Source of the DNA: Terriglobus roseus
GTDB lineage: Bacteria; Acidobacteriota; Terriglobia; Terriglobales; Acidobacteriaceae
Length of the DNA: 64,000 nt
Direction of reading: 5' to 3'
Assembly: GCF_900102185.1 (NCBI RefSeq)
Contig: NZ_LT629690.1
Coordinates: 558,001-622,000, forward strand
Made by a program: the position numbers and the translations under genes. How positions within the stretch are numbered: the first letter of the stretch is position 1; each line of letters begins with the position of its first letter. The notes below the pieces were generated by a model. That model was not told where the DNA came from and ran no database searches. It saw nothing but the letters and a program-made list of their open reading frames with translations. This document shows, piece after piece, positions 33,889-42,439 of this stretch.

Positions 33889-35533
33889 AAAGGCTCATGA
33901 CTATGCACGCGATGTAGTATCCGGCACGATCATTGCCTCAAAGTGGATCAAGATTGCTTGCCAGCGTCATTTAGACGATTTGGACAAGACCGATTCACGT
34001 TGGTTCTTCAATGCAAACAAATGCAATCAAGTTTGCACTTTCATCGAGAGTCTGACTCTCTCCGATGGCTCTCCATTCGCGCTCCAGCCGTTTCAAGTAT
34101 GGCTAGTGGCTTCCCTGATGGGATGGATGGATAGAGATGGAACTCGCAAACACATTGAAGCACTCATCCTGATTCCAAAAGGCAACGGCAAGTCACCATT
34201 GGCCGCTGCACTCGGTTTGTGGTTCGCATTCTTCGATGGAAGACGTAAGGCAGAAGTCTATTGTGGTGCATTGTCCATTGCGCAAGCGATGGAAGTATTC
34301 TCACCCGCACGCGACTTCATTGAATCTCAGAAGGCGTTCACAAAAGCAGGAATTGCTGCGCAAAAGAAGTCCATCTTCTCTGCATCCGGCTCAAAATTTA
34401 TGCCGGTCATTGGGCGTGGTCGTCACGGTGCAAGGCCATATCTGGCGATCCTTGATGAATTGCATCAAGCCAATGACTTCGACCTTTATGGCACCTTCAA
34501 GACAGGGTGCAACAAGACTCCAAATAGCCTGATGCTGACGATTTCAACAGCTGGTGTTGCATCGACTCAATCGCCTTGCTACCAGATTCAGGAGCGCGCA
34601 CAGAAAGCTCTAGATGGATCGTTACCGGATGAACGATTTTTCGCAGCGATCTATTGTGCCGATGACACTGTCGAATGGTCGTCCAATGAAGCCCTGATAA
34701 TGGCGAATCCCAATCTCGGCATCTCCAATGACGCTGAGAAATTGAAGTTGGCCATCCAATCGGCTTTACGTAATCCCGGCGAACAGAACAACACCAAGGC
34801 CATGCACCTGAACATCTGGTCTACAGCCACATCCGCATGGATGAATATGGTTGATTTCGCCAAATCCTCCGATCCATCCCTGAAGATTGAAGACTTCTCT
34901 CAAGATGAATGCATTCTTGCGCTCGATAGCGCATCGAAACTCGATCTTGCATCTATTGCGATCCTGTTCACACGATTGATTGACGGAAAGAAGCACTATT
35001 ACGCATTCAGCCGGAACTACAACCCCGAAGGACAGGTTTCAAAAGCTGAAAATGTCCACTATCAGAAGTGGGTGAAACAAGGTCATCTCATCGCCACTGA
35101 TGGCAATGCTATTGATTTTCTTCGTTTGGAAAATGACCTGATTCATTTGGTCAAGACGAACAACGTTCAATCACTGTGTTTCGATCCTGCACACGGCGGA
35201 TATGGAACAGTGCAGAAGGTCGTTTCAGAAACGAATGTGACCTCTGTTGAAGTCATGCAGCGTCCGATCCACATTTCCCCTGCAATGAAAGAACTTGAAG
35301 CTGCTGTTGCAGATGGTCGATTCCACTACGATGGCGATCCCATCCTCGCATGGTGCTTCTCAAACATCGTCACACGCGAATCCTCCAACAGCCTTTACAA
35401 AATGCCGGAAAGAGAACGTGCCGAAAACAAGATTGACGCGGCTATGGCTCTGTTCTTCGCACTCTCACGCGGAATGGTCATTGAAGTCAAGCCATCGGCG
35501 TCCAAGTGGGCTTTTGAGCCATTCGTGCTGTAG
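33863..35533 (+). CDS. Terminase large subunit (HK97-like)
   Basis: A 556-residue ATPase and nuclease that pumps and cuts phage DNA. Walker A is IPKGNGKS (about 104-111), Walker B is LAILDE (194-199), and the nuclease domain begins at ILALDSASKLDLASIAIL with paired Asp residues. The sequence is complete and appears functional, although the head genes it would serve are largely deleted. Start overlaps the small subunit gene. Portal follows after 19 bases. Confidence 0.92.
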   Translation: MTNKRTYSEKAHDYARDVVSGTIIASKWIKIACQRHLDDLDKTDSRWFFNANKCNQVCTFIESLTLSDGSPFALQPFQVWLVASLMGWMDRDGTRKHIEALILIPKGNGKSPLAAALGLWFAFFDGRRKAEVYCGALSIAQAMEVFSPARDFIESQKAFTKAGIAAQKKSIFSASGSKFMPVIGRGRHGARPYLAILDELHQANDFDLYGTFKTGCNKTPNSLMLTISTAGVASTQSPCYQIQERAQKALDGSLPDERFFAAIYCADDTVEWSSNEALIMANPNLGISNDAEKLKLAIQSALRNPGEQNNTKAMHLNIWSTATSAWMNMVDFAKSSDPSLKIEDFSQDECILALDSASKLDLASIAILFTRLIDGKKHYYAFSRNYNPEGQVSKAENVHYQKWVKQGHLIATDGNAIDFLRLENDLIHLVKTNNVQSLCFDPAHGGYGTVQKVVSETNVTSVEVMQRPIHISPAMKELEAAVADGRFHYDGDPILAWCFSNIVTRESSNSLYKMPERERAENKIDAAMALFFALSRGMVIEVKPSASKWAFEPFVL

Positions 35534-35552
35534 CTCCCCAAAGGATTAAGAA

Positions 35553-36875
35553 ATGAATTTTAGAAAAATGCTGGAAGCTTTTGGGGATAGTGAATCGAAT
35601 ATCACTTCACTGGAACTTCGAACAAGTTTGGAATCACCCTCTGTACCACTTTCAAGTGCTGCTGCTTTCAATTTTGTGTTCTCAGGCGATCCAACAGAAG
35701 CTGGAGAATTCATTGGTGAAAGCAATGCACTTCAGATTCCCACCGTATATGCATGTGTTCGTCTGATCGCCGAAAATATCGCCACATTCCCAGTCAAGGT
35801 TTATTCAAATGCCGGTATCGGCAAGAAAGAAGCATTGGATCATTCCCTTTCATACCTTCTTTCCTATGCACCAAACCACGAAATGACATCCAGTACATTT
35901 TTCGAGGCACTCGCGGGAAGTCTTGCTTTAACCGGCAATTGTTATGCCGAGATTGAGAGGGATAAGAAGGGCAATGCCATTGCATTATGGCCGCTTCATC
36001 CTCTTAAAACAGCTCCACAACGCGACGAAAAGGGTGTCCTGTCCTATAAAACGACCGATGGAACGGAACGTGTCATTACTGCGAAAGATATGATCCACGT
36101 TCCCCTAGTGTCTTTCGATGGATTACGCGGCCTTAGTCCCGTGGGCCAAGCTCGCCAAGCCCTTGGCCTTGCAATGGCAACTATTAAGAGTGGCGCGAGA
36201 TTTTTCGGTAATGGAAGCCGTCCCGGTGGAATTCTAACGCCCAAAACAGCTTCCAATGTGTCACCTGAGCAAGGCCAGCAAATGAAAGCGGCTTTTGAAG
36301 GCATGACTGCTGGATTGAACGCCGGACGTATTGCAGTGATTCCAAGTGACTGGTCATATACACAAATTGGTCTAAGTCTTGAAGATTCCCAATACCTCGA
36401 ATCCCGTGCATTCAGCCGCAACGAAATCGCTGGATTGTTCAGGATTGATCCCCATTACCTTGGTGATACCACCCGACAGAGCAATGCAAATTCCGAACAT
36501 TCTGCTTTGTCATTGGTGCAGGATACCCTCCAGCCCTATATCACCAAAATCCAGCAAGAACTCAATCGCAAGCTTCTACCACCCACAGGCCGTGTGAGAA
36601 GCACGTTCCATATTGCCTTCGATTATTCCGAACGACTGAAGACAGATTTCAAGTCCACATTGGAAGCAATCGCTGTTGCGAGACAGTGGGGAATCTTCAC
36701 TGCTAACGAGGGACGCGAGAAGCTAGGACTCGATCCAGTTGGTGACGAAGGAAACATTCTGATGAACCCCACAAACATGATGAATTCGGCATTGTTCCCT
36801 GATTGGTATCCGAACAAGGCACAAGAGACGAAGTCCACCCGGACAAGGAAAAAGAAGAATGAACCAGAACTTTGA
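35553..36875 (+). CDS. Portal protein, HK97 family
   Basis: A 440-residue portal subunit that forms the ring through which DNA enters the head. Recognised from FVFSGDPTEAGEFIGESNAL, PTVYACVRLIAENIATFPVK, FEALAGSLALTGNCYAEIER, and EIAGLFRIDPHYLGDTTRQS, with the C-terminal RSTFHIAFDYSERLKTDF. Complete. Its end overlaps the start of the head protease remnant by 17 bases. Confidence 0.92.
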   Translation: MNFRKMLEAFGDSESNITSLELRTSLESPSVPLSSAAAFNFVFSGDPTEAGEFIGESNALQIPTVYACVRLIAENIATFPVKVYSNAGIGKKEALDHSLSYLLSYAPNHEMTSSTFFEALAGSLALTGNCYAEIERDKKGNAIALWPLHPLKTAPQRDEKGVLSYKTTDGTERVITAKDMIHVPLVSFDGLRGLSPVGQARQALGLAMATIKSGARFFGNGSRPGGILTPKTASNVSPEQGQQMKAAFEGMTAGLNAGRIAVIPSDWSYTQIGLSLEDSQYLESRAFSRNEIAGLFRIDPHYLGDTTRQSNANSEHSALSLVQDTLQPYITKIQQELNRKLLPPTGRVRSTFHIAFDYSERLKTDFKSTLEAIAVARQWGIFTANEGREKLGLDPVGDEGNILMNPTNMMNSALFPDWYPNKAQETKSTRTRKKKNEPEL

Positions 36876-37305
36876 GAAACGAACATCCCGCGATAGTTCT
36901 TTGGGATTGTCCGAAGAGAATGGAAACACACTGACTGGTTATATTGCCTTGTTCAACACGTCATCCGTGGATATGGGCTTCACTGAAATCCTGGCCCCCG
37001 GCTGTTTCACATCATCGCTTGAGAATCCCGATGAAGACGTGGTTTGCCTAGTGAATCACGATGACGATGCACCCATCGGCAGAGTATCCGCAGGAACACT
37101 GAAGCTCGCGCAGGATGAACAGGGTTTGGCATTCAGCGTCGATCTACCCGATAATCACTGTCGCCAGAGAGATGGTGGAAAGCATTCTCAATCGCGCGAT
37201 CTATACCCAATCATGGCGAATGACAATGGATTCATTCCCATATCCAACATGTTTCGCAACGATCACACCAAGCGAAAGAAATCCATACTCTTACATTCTC
37301 GATAG
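36859..37305 (+). pseudogene. HK97-type prohead protease, truncated
   Basis: The first about 94 residues (LTGYIALFNTSSVDMGFTEI, APGCFTSSLENPDEDVVCLV, NHDDDAPIGRVSAGTLKLAQ, LAFSVDLPD) match the N-terminal part of HK97 head-maturation proteases. The sequence then changes abruptly to an unrelated tail (NHCRQRDGGKHSQ) and stops at 148 residues. The catalytic Ser region and C-terminal half are missing. From about 37140 the other frame carries a head-tail connector instead, so a deletion joined the two genes out of frame. It should be inactive. Confidence 0.8.
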
Positions 37306-37744
37306 ATTTTCCATTTCAGTTCCTCTTGGTGGTGTGAAGGAAATCACAAGTGTCAATTACACGGATTCATCGGGATCTCATACCATCGATCCTTCCACGT
37401 ATCGTGTGGATACAAATTCTCAACCTTCCTTTGTCTCAGGATCGAAGTATGGATTTGAGTTTACGGATGGTTCGGGAACGCCTCCAGCGATCACCGCAAT
37501 CAACGTCATTGGCCCAACCACATTGGAGATGATTCTTTCGGCGGCTCCAGCAGTTGGAACACGCTATCTGAATTACGCCTATACGGGTGCTAGTGGTGCG
37601 CTTGCAGGCCCAACAACTGGCCCACGTGGAAACCTTCGTGACAGCGATACCTACAAGTCCCTTACAGGTGGCGGCATCACGATCAATGGAACTGCAAACT
37701 GTCTGCCGAACTGGTGTTTGCACCAGCACTTCCAAATCAGCTAA
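37140..37744 (+). pseudogene. Fused remnant: head-tail connector end joined to virion protein end
   Basis: The frame opening at 37115 (ATG within the protease remnant) reads, from about 37140, AREMVESILNRAIYTQSWRM then ISVPLGGVKEITSVNYTDSS and TIDPSTYRVDTNSQP, the C-terminal part of a gp6-like head-tail connector. From about 37425 it changes to GTPPAITAINVIGPTTLEMI, GTRYLNYAYTG and GPRGNLRDSD, with a close (NWCLHQHFQIS) like the end of a phage tail or esterase-type virion protein. Two deletions are implied. Translation is possible but a function is unlikely. Confidence 0.65.
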
Positions 37745-37771
37745 CGACAGAAAATATTGGAGATTTGATTT

Positions 37772-38581
37772 ATGACAACAGGCATTGGTATCAAGCTGGC
37801 AAATGCCAGCTTTCCATTAAACTTTCCCACAGTCCAATGGACTCCAACACAGCTTGGAAGCTCTGTCCTAGCGTGGTTCGATCCAGCAATTGGAATCACT
37901 CAGACAAGTGACCGCGTCACACAGTTGAATGACCGAAGCATAAATGGTCTGAATCTCACCCAGACAGGTTCAGGTGCACAACCTCTCTTGATTGAGTCAG
38001 CAGTCAACGGAAGGCCCGGTATTCAGTGCGACTCAATTTCCGATCCTAGCCGTGGAATTTGGGGGCCGACAACTGATGGGAAGACGAATTTCTCGACTAC
38101 CACTCCATTTAGCTTCGGCATTGTGCTAAAGAAAGTTTCGAACACGACAAACAATGGAAAGTCATGTTTCGGCAATTTCGACGGCGCAGGTTCCGGTTGG
38201 TGCATTGAGACATCGCAGAACGGTGGCGGCAAGCTGAATTTCATGCTTATCAACTCCGCGTGGACACATGCGTTAGTCGTAACCTCAACAACAACCCCAT
38301 TGGTCGTTGGAGGAACGTATGTAATTGTCGTTACCTATGATGGTTCAGCCACACCGGGTGGTATTACAGTCACCATCAATGGCGTCTCGCAGACTCTTTC
38401 TACATGGGTAACCAAGCTGGAGACCGAAGTCTATTCGATTTTGGGGAATGGAAAGCCCGGACGATTGGGAGAGGCTGAAAGCGCGATTGATTCTTTGAAA
38501 CAATGGCGCTGGAGAATGGCAGGCATCACAACGGCCATCTCCTCCTTCGTTTCAATTCTGGCGTGGCTCTTCAAACATTGA
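37772..38581 (+). CDS. Chimeric virion protein: LamG-like domain with membrane-helix tail
   Basis: A 269-residue product. Residues about 20-205 look like a concanavalin/LamG-type phage surface protein (SSVLAWFDPAIGITQTSDRV, QLNDRSINGLNLTQTGSGAQ, GTYVIVVTYDGSATPGGITV). The last about 55 residues (KLETEVYSILGNGKPGRLGE, WRMAGITTAISSFVSILAWL) instead resemble a small XhlA-like phage protein: a GNGKPG turn, then a terminal membrane helix. The join at about 38410 suggests a third deletion fusion. A second copy of the tail segment lies at 39303-39410. Confidence 0.6.
   Translation: MTTGIGIKLANASFPLNFPTVQWTPTQLGSSVLAWFDPAIGITQTSDRVTQLNDRSINGLNLTQTGSGAQPLLIESAVNGRPGIQCDSISDPSRGIWGPTTDGKTNFSTTTPFSFGIVLKKVSNTTNNGKSCFGNFDGAGSGWCIETSQNGGGKLNFMLINSAWTHALVVTSTTTPLVVGGTYVIVVTYDGSATPGGITVTINGVSQTLSTWVTKLETEVYSILGNGKPGRLGEAESAIDSLKQWRWRMAGITTAISSFVSILAWLFKH
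38459..38566 (+). repeat. Direct repeat copy 1 (membrane-helix segment)
   Basis: About 108 bases coding GRLGEAESAIDSLKQW and a membrane helix. It matches 39303-39410 with clear DNA similarity; the stretch AACGGCCATCTCCTCC is identical. The two copies flank the exported cargo gene at 38612-39223. Confidence 0.75.
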
Positions 38582-38611
38582 TCCCGATGCAGGCTTTCTA
38601 CACAGTCCAAG

Positions 38612-39223
38612 CTAGTCGAGTGCGCTCTTAGCAGGGTTCGATTTCTTCTCGTCAATGTACTTCTTGTCAGTAATCGTGAAGCGAATGAACTGACTCGGAG
38701 TGGCTTTGGGGTCTACATCCTCGTACAGCAGAACAGTGTATTTGGAAGCAATCCAAACAGTGTTCCGTAGTTCCCACCTGGCTCCAAAGAGGTTCTGTTT
38801 GACCTCAACATGAGTCTCAGTAGGCTGGCCGAACTTCTTCACCGTGTCTTCGAGGGCAGACTCCCATGGAGTGTTGGTGATCTTCAAGTTCAGAACAACA
38901 AGTTCATTCTTCGAGAACCCAGCAACACCTTCGAAGTCCCTACACATATCCATGTTGTAGCGCGGGTTACTACACACGATGACTCCGTTCCCACCTGAGG
39001 ATGCCACAGTCTGGAAGTTCCGACAGTCAATACTGACTTTCTCTTTGGTTCCGGCCTTGGCAGCGCATCCCTGAAATCTCGCTCTGCTTTCTGCCCCAAG
39101 CTTCTGCACGAACTCCGCGACTGACTCTCCAATCGTATGTCCCTTGACGGGCGGTGCGGTTGATTGGGCAGGGGTTCCGGCTGCTGACGAGAGCAGCAAC
39201 CCCAAGACAGTAAGAGCAAGCAT
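38612..39223 (-). CDS. Exported protein of unknown function (cargo)
   Basis: A 203-residue protein with a signal peptide (MLALTVLGLLLSSAAGTPAQ). The start at 39223 has GGAG six to seven bases upstream; the longer frame to 39415 runs into the flanking repeat and is not used. The mature part has five Cys residues and a C-terminal half (LNLKITNTPWESALEDTVKK, FGQPTETHVEVKQN, FIRFTITDKKYIDE) with no recognised family. It lies between two copies of a phage membrane-helix sequence and reads against the phage genes, so it is inserted cargo. Confidence 0.65.
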   Translation of the reverse strand: MLALTVLGLLLSSAAGTPAQSTAPPVKGHTIGESVAEFVQKLGAESRARFQGCAAKAGTKEKVSIDCRNFQTVASSGGNGVIVCSNPRYNMDMCRDFEGVAGFSKNELVVLNLKITNTPWESALEDTVKKFGQPTETHVEVKQNLFGARWELRNTVWIASKYTVLLYEDVDPKATPSQFIRFTITDKKYIDEKKSNPAKSALD

Positions 39224-39302
39224 TTCAAATCTCCAAGAAAGCAACCGCAACAGATTATCAGAAACAGAATATGGCATAGTACGGCCACCGGATGCAGGTC
39301 GA

Positions 39303-39410
39303 GGACGCTTAGGTGGGGCGGAAGCGGCCATCGATACTTTTGAACAGTGGCTATGGAGAATCGCTGGAATAACAACGGCCATCTCCTCCGTTGTTTCAAT
39401 TCTTTCTTGA
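39303..39410 (+). repeat. Direct repeat copy 2 (membrane-helix segment)
   Basis: Encodes GRLGGAEAAIDTFEQWLWRI and ITTAISSVVSIL in frame, ending in TGA, but lacks a proper gene start; the sequence before it is not the GNGKPG segment found in copy 1. Remnant of a second XhlA-like gene or a duplication made when the cargo gene entered. Confidence 0.7.
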
Positions 39411-39548
39411 CTCATGAAGCACTCAGCTATGCGAACAATTTGGTGCTTAATCGCCTATGACAGAAAGAGCAGCCTGAGAAAGTATCTATTGCAACGTCGT
39501 CTCGCTGAGTTTTAGTGTTAACGGAAGCTTGGTGAGGATGGCACAGCA

Positions 39549-40448
39549 ATGATTCTCTTTAAATATCGTCCTTGGAATGAGTTCACCAAGCAGATTTTGT
39601 GCGCTCGCTCTCTCTACTTTCCAACGAAGAATAGTCTCAACGACCCGGCGGAGCTTGTTCATCCAGTAAGATTCACCGAGGCGAATTGGGAAGATGTTCA
39701 TCTTCAGTTGTTCGGTTCAATCAACGACAATACTTGGCACATCTTTCAGACGTTGGACATTCGTTTCAAGCAAATCTCTTTGATAGTTGAAGGTGACGCT
39801 CTGGAATGGGCGACTTTTGAGTTGCCGGAGGTGTGGCCTCCTGAAGAGTGGAGTCGCTACCGTCACATCCACAGTCCTCATTGGCGATGCGTGGAAGCCA
39901 CGTGTGATCGCTTGGCGGATGTGGAGCAGATGATTCGCTTCTACTTCTTAAATCTTGCCGAGGACGTTCGAAATATGTACGGCAAAGCGGAGACGTTCAA
40001 CCTGCAATTGAACGACAGGCTAGAGAAATTAGGAGTCCTCTCTCTATCATTGAATGCCAAGTCTTCCGTGATGTGGGCCCACTACGCTGCCAATCATCAG
40101 GGCGTGGTACTTATGTTTGACACTGATCGAGACCCTCTATTAAGAAAAGCGAAGAAGGTCGATTATGTAGAAGAGCGCCCCATCAACTCGGTTACGGCAA
40201 TCGTAGACAACCTTTACAAAAAGGCCAAAGATTGGAGCTACGAACAGGAGTACAGGGTTCTCATCGGGCACGGCGGCGCGAACTATGGCTTCAAGGCGGA
40301 GGCACTGGCAGGCGTGATCTTAGGTAGCCATATGAGCGAAGCTTCGAGAGAGGAGGTTATAGAGTGCGCACAAGTTGGTGCGCCTGTAGCGGTTTACGAG
40401 GCGTTTCCAAATGAGAACACGTATGCAATTGAGCATCGGCTCCTTTGA
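39549..40448 (+). CDS. DUF2971 domain protein, second copy (cargo)
   Basis: A 299-residue DUF2971 protein, only distantly similar to the one at 32342-33268. Landmarks: LFKYRPWNEFTKQIL, LYFPTKNSLNDPAELVHP, LSLSLNAKSSVMWAHYAANH, QGVVLMFDTD, and WSYEQEYRVLIGHGG with the conserved E-Y-R box. The activity is unknown. Two family members in one small element is notable and suggests a role in competition or defence; this is inference. A very strong hairpin follows. Confidence 0.8.
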   Translation: MILFKYRPWNEFTKQILCARSLYFPTKNSLNDPAELVHPVRFTEANWEDVHLQLFGSINDNTWHIFQTLDIRFKQISLIVEGDALEWATFELPEVWPPEEWSRYRHIHSPHWRCVEATCDRLADVEQMIRFYFLNLAEDVRNMYGKAETFNLQLNDRLEKLGVLSLSLNAKSSVMWAHYAANHQGVVLMFDTDRDPLLRKAKKVDYVEERPINSVTAIVDNLYKKAKDWSYEQEYRVLIGHGGANYGFKAEALAGVILGSHMSEASREEVIECAQVGAPVAVYEAFPNENTYAIEHRLL

Positions 40449-40530
40449 GATGGCGTTAGCGTCCAATCACTGTGGGCGGGATAGGCCGATGTGCTGGATT
40501 GCTTTAATTCTCTGCAAAACAATATCTCGC

Positions 40531-40570
40531 AATGATGAAGCCCACCCGTAAAAGGGTGGGCTTCATCATT
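40531..40570. terminator. Strong hairpin terminator
   Basis: Perfect 17-base arms (AATGATGAAGCCCACCC and its complement) around a six-base loop, between the convergent DUF2971 and Rep-operon genes. Short T-run only, but the stem length makes it an efficient bidirectional stop. Confidence 0.85.
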
Positions 40571-40616
40571 TGGAACGATCAAAGGCAATCGTGAATCGAT
40601 GATCCTTGAAATGTTC

Positions 40617-40994
40617 TCATTGTTCCAGCATCCATTGAGTCGCTTCTTCATGTGTAAGCAACTCAAGATCGCGAATAAGGGCACTCACATCAATTTGAAA
40701 ATGCCCTTGAATCGGAAGAATCAAATGTGATCCTTGTTTCTCAATCCGAGAAACGCAGTGTGTATGTCTGAATCGGACTAGATCACCATCTTTCACGTCA
40801 TGCGTGGTCAGAACATCGTGATGATCGGGAACTTCAGAGAACAATTGGATATCTTTGGGATAGATAAGCATTGTGTGACCGATTTCCTTTTCATCATTAC
40901 AACGAACACATCGTGCAACGGTATTTTCGTTGTAGCTGTCCACAACGCGATAAAAATAATCCGGGCATACTGTCGATTGGAGTAGTGGTGTCAT
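40617..40994 (-). CDS. Protein of unknown function in the Rep operon
   Basis: A 125-residue protein with a single CVRC pair (possible metal knuckle) and a His-rich middle (DHHDVLTTHDVKDGDLVRFR). The ATG at 40994 lies one base after the TGA of the HUH Rep-like gene, so the two are translated together. No family recognised. It may assist the replication protein; this is inferred from coupling only. Confidence 0.6.
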   Translation of the reverse strand: MTPLLQSTVCPDYFYRVVDSYNENTVARCVRCNDEKEIGHTMLIYPKDIQLFSEVPDHHDVLTTHDVKDGDLVRFRHTHCVSRIEKQGSHLILPIQGHFQIDVSALIRDLELLTHEEATQWMLEQ

Positions 40995-40995
40995 C

Positions 40996-41595
40996 TCATT
41001 GAGCCTTATGAACAACAACCATTGGAACGACAGGTGCACCCAATGGGCTACCGGAAATCTTGTTCCAAGGTGAACCCGATCCCGCATCAACTGGAACGGA
41101 TTTGGGAACGAATGGCTTAACACTTGTATTCCGCATACGTGAATAGGCGCGTCTTGCACGTGCATTCAGGCCATTTACATCCACGTCGCTTGAAAAGAGA
41201 TGGATGTTGTCAGATAGTTCAATCTCTCCGTCTTTCATGACATATTCGATCCCTTTTGTTCCGCACGTCCTGTCATATGGAGAACAATCGGCATAGGTTT
41301 TGAACATTTGCTTGGGAACGTGAAGAACCGCGTGCCATGCGTCCGATAGAACATGATGACTGATTGGCTTATGGGAAACGAAGATTGCATGGATATGGCG
41401 ATTTCCTTCACAGTCTGTTTCAAATCCGCGCAATGTGCCAATGGGATAATGCAATCTCTTTTCGGCTTCATTAAGGAATTGCTTCCAGATGCCTAGTCTC
41501 TTTTCATCGGAAACTTGCTTGGGGAATGTGAAGTGACCAATTGCGGCAACTGGCAAGGTATTCAATAGGTGTTCGGAAATAGCTGTCTGATTCAT
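40996..41595 (-). CDS. HUH endonuclease, Rep-like replication initiator
   Basis: A 199-residue protein with the three motifs of rolling-circle Rep proteins in the proper order: GHFTFP (20-25), HIH at 67-69 in GNRHIHAIFVS (the metal-binding His-hydrophobic-His), and YVMK at 118-121 in KGIEYVMKDGE (catalytic Tyr with the spaced Lys). Such enzymes nick one strand at an origin and stay covalently bound to the 5' end. The C-terminal third is Pro/Ser-rich. A TATAAA box lies seven bases before the ATG. It would allow the element to replicate after excision. Not a known HK97-phage component. Confidence 0.7.
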   Translation of the reverse strand: MNQTAISEHLLNTLPVAAIGHFTFPKQVSDEKRLGIWKQFLNEAEKRLHYPIGTLRGFETDCEGNRHIHAIFVSHKPISHHVLSDAWHAVLHVPKQMFKTYADCSPYDRTCGTKGIEYVMKDGEIELSDNIHLFSSDVDVNGLNARARRAYSRMRNTSVKPFVPKSVPVDAGSGSPWNKISGSPLGAPVVPMVVVHKAQ

Positions 41596-42439
41596 GAAAT
41601 TATTTATAGGAATCGCGTCAAAAAACGCGGTTAACTACTTCAGAATATCGACACGCGAATAAGAATAAAATAACTAAATCATCCGAACGTTTATCGGGAA
41701 CGTGTACATGATAGGGAATTGCTGGATCATATGCCGTCCATAAATGACTTCATTTCAATCAATTTGCGGGAATCGTTAAGGAAAGATTTCGCAGTCATTC
41801 TTTTACGTCGGAACTCATTGCATTTCGTTCCTCGTCACTTCCGATCACTCATTTCCGCTATCGCTTCATTCGCAATCGTTCAGTGTCTCTTCTCCATTGG
41901 CTCACTTCAGGTTCGCCAATGTATCGAGTAATGAATCATATTGGAAACAATGTGGGTATATCTTGAGAACCTTATCTTGAGGTTGTGAAGATCATTCACA
42001 CGATTAAGAGCTCGTTGGGATGATGTTCCACTGTGTTTCATCATGTGCATGATTAAGGGGAATCATTGGGATGATGTTTCCATTATGCCGATCAGTTGGT
42101 TCGATTATTTCTATCGTTTCTTTATGGTTCACCTACGATTAGGCACACTATCGTCAGGAACCACAATTGAAGTCATTGATCGCCTTGGGTATTCATTCCA
42201 GTTCTCACATATTCCAGTGGTACTTCGAAACTCAGTTCATAGACTGATGATGTATCAACTAGTGTAAGTAATGCCTCGCACTATGAGAACAACTTTAAAA
42301 TCGGGAAAATGATCCAGAGTTGTCTCTGGAGTTATTTAGTCGAGATGAATGCATTTGCGTGGATGAGAACACTTTTCTTATTTTATTGTTGGCGGTAGCG
42401 ACCTATCTTAGTAATTAGGAGATAGAAAACAACAGCACC
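41596..42439. other. AT-rich stretch beside the Rep gene, possible origin
   Basis: About 840 bases with no convincing gene; the frames 41719-41931 and 42043-42267 lack ribosome-binding sites and known motifs. It is strongly AT-rich by eye and holds imperfect direct repeats at 42002-42083. It lies between the divergent Rep and HTH genes, the expected place for a replication origin and control region. Confidence 0.4.
42002..42083. repeat. Imperfect direct repeats, iteron-like
   Basis: GATTAAG at 42002 and 42051 and TTGGGATGATGTT at 42015 and 42066 give two copies of a roughly 30-base unit about 50 bases apart. Could be binding sites for the nearby Rep-like or HTH protein. Confidence 0.5.

Noticed and set aside
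41719-42267. Two short frames (70 and 74 codons) beside the Rep gene
   Set aside because: Neither has a ribosome-binding site or protein-like pattern; they overlap the repeat-bearing AT-rich region.
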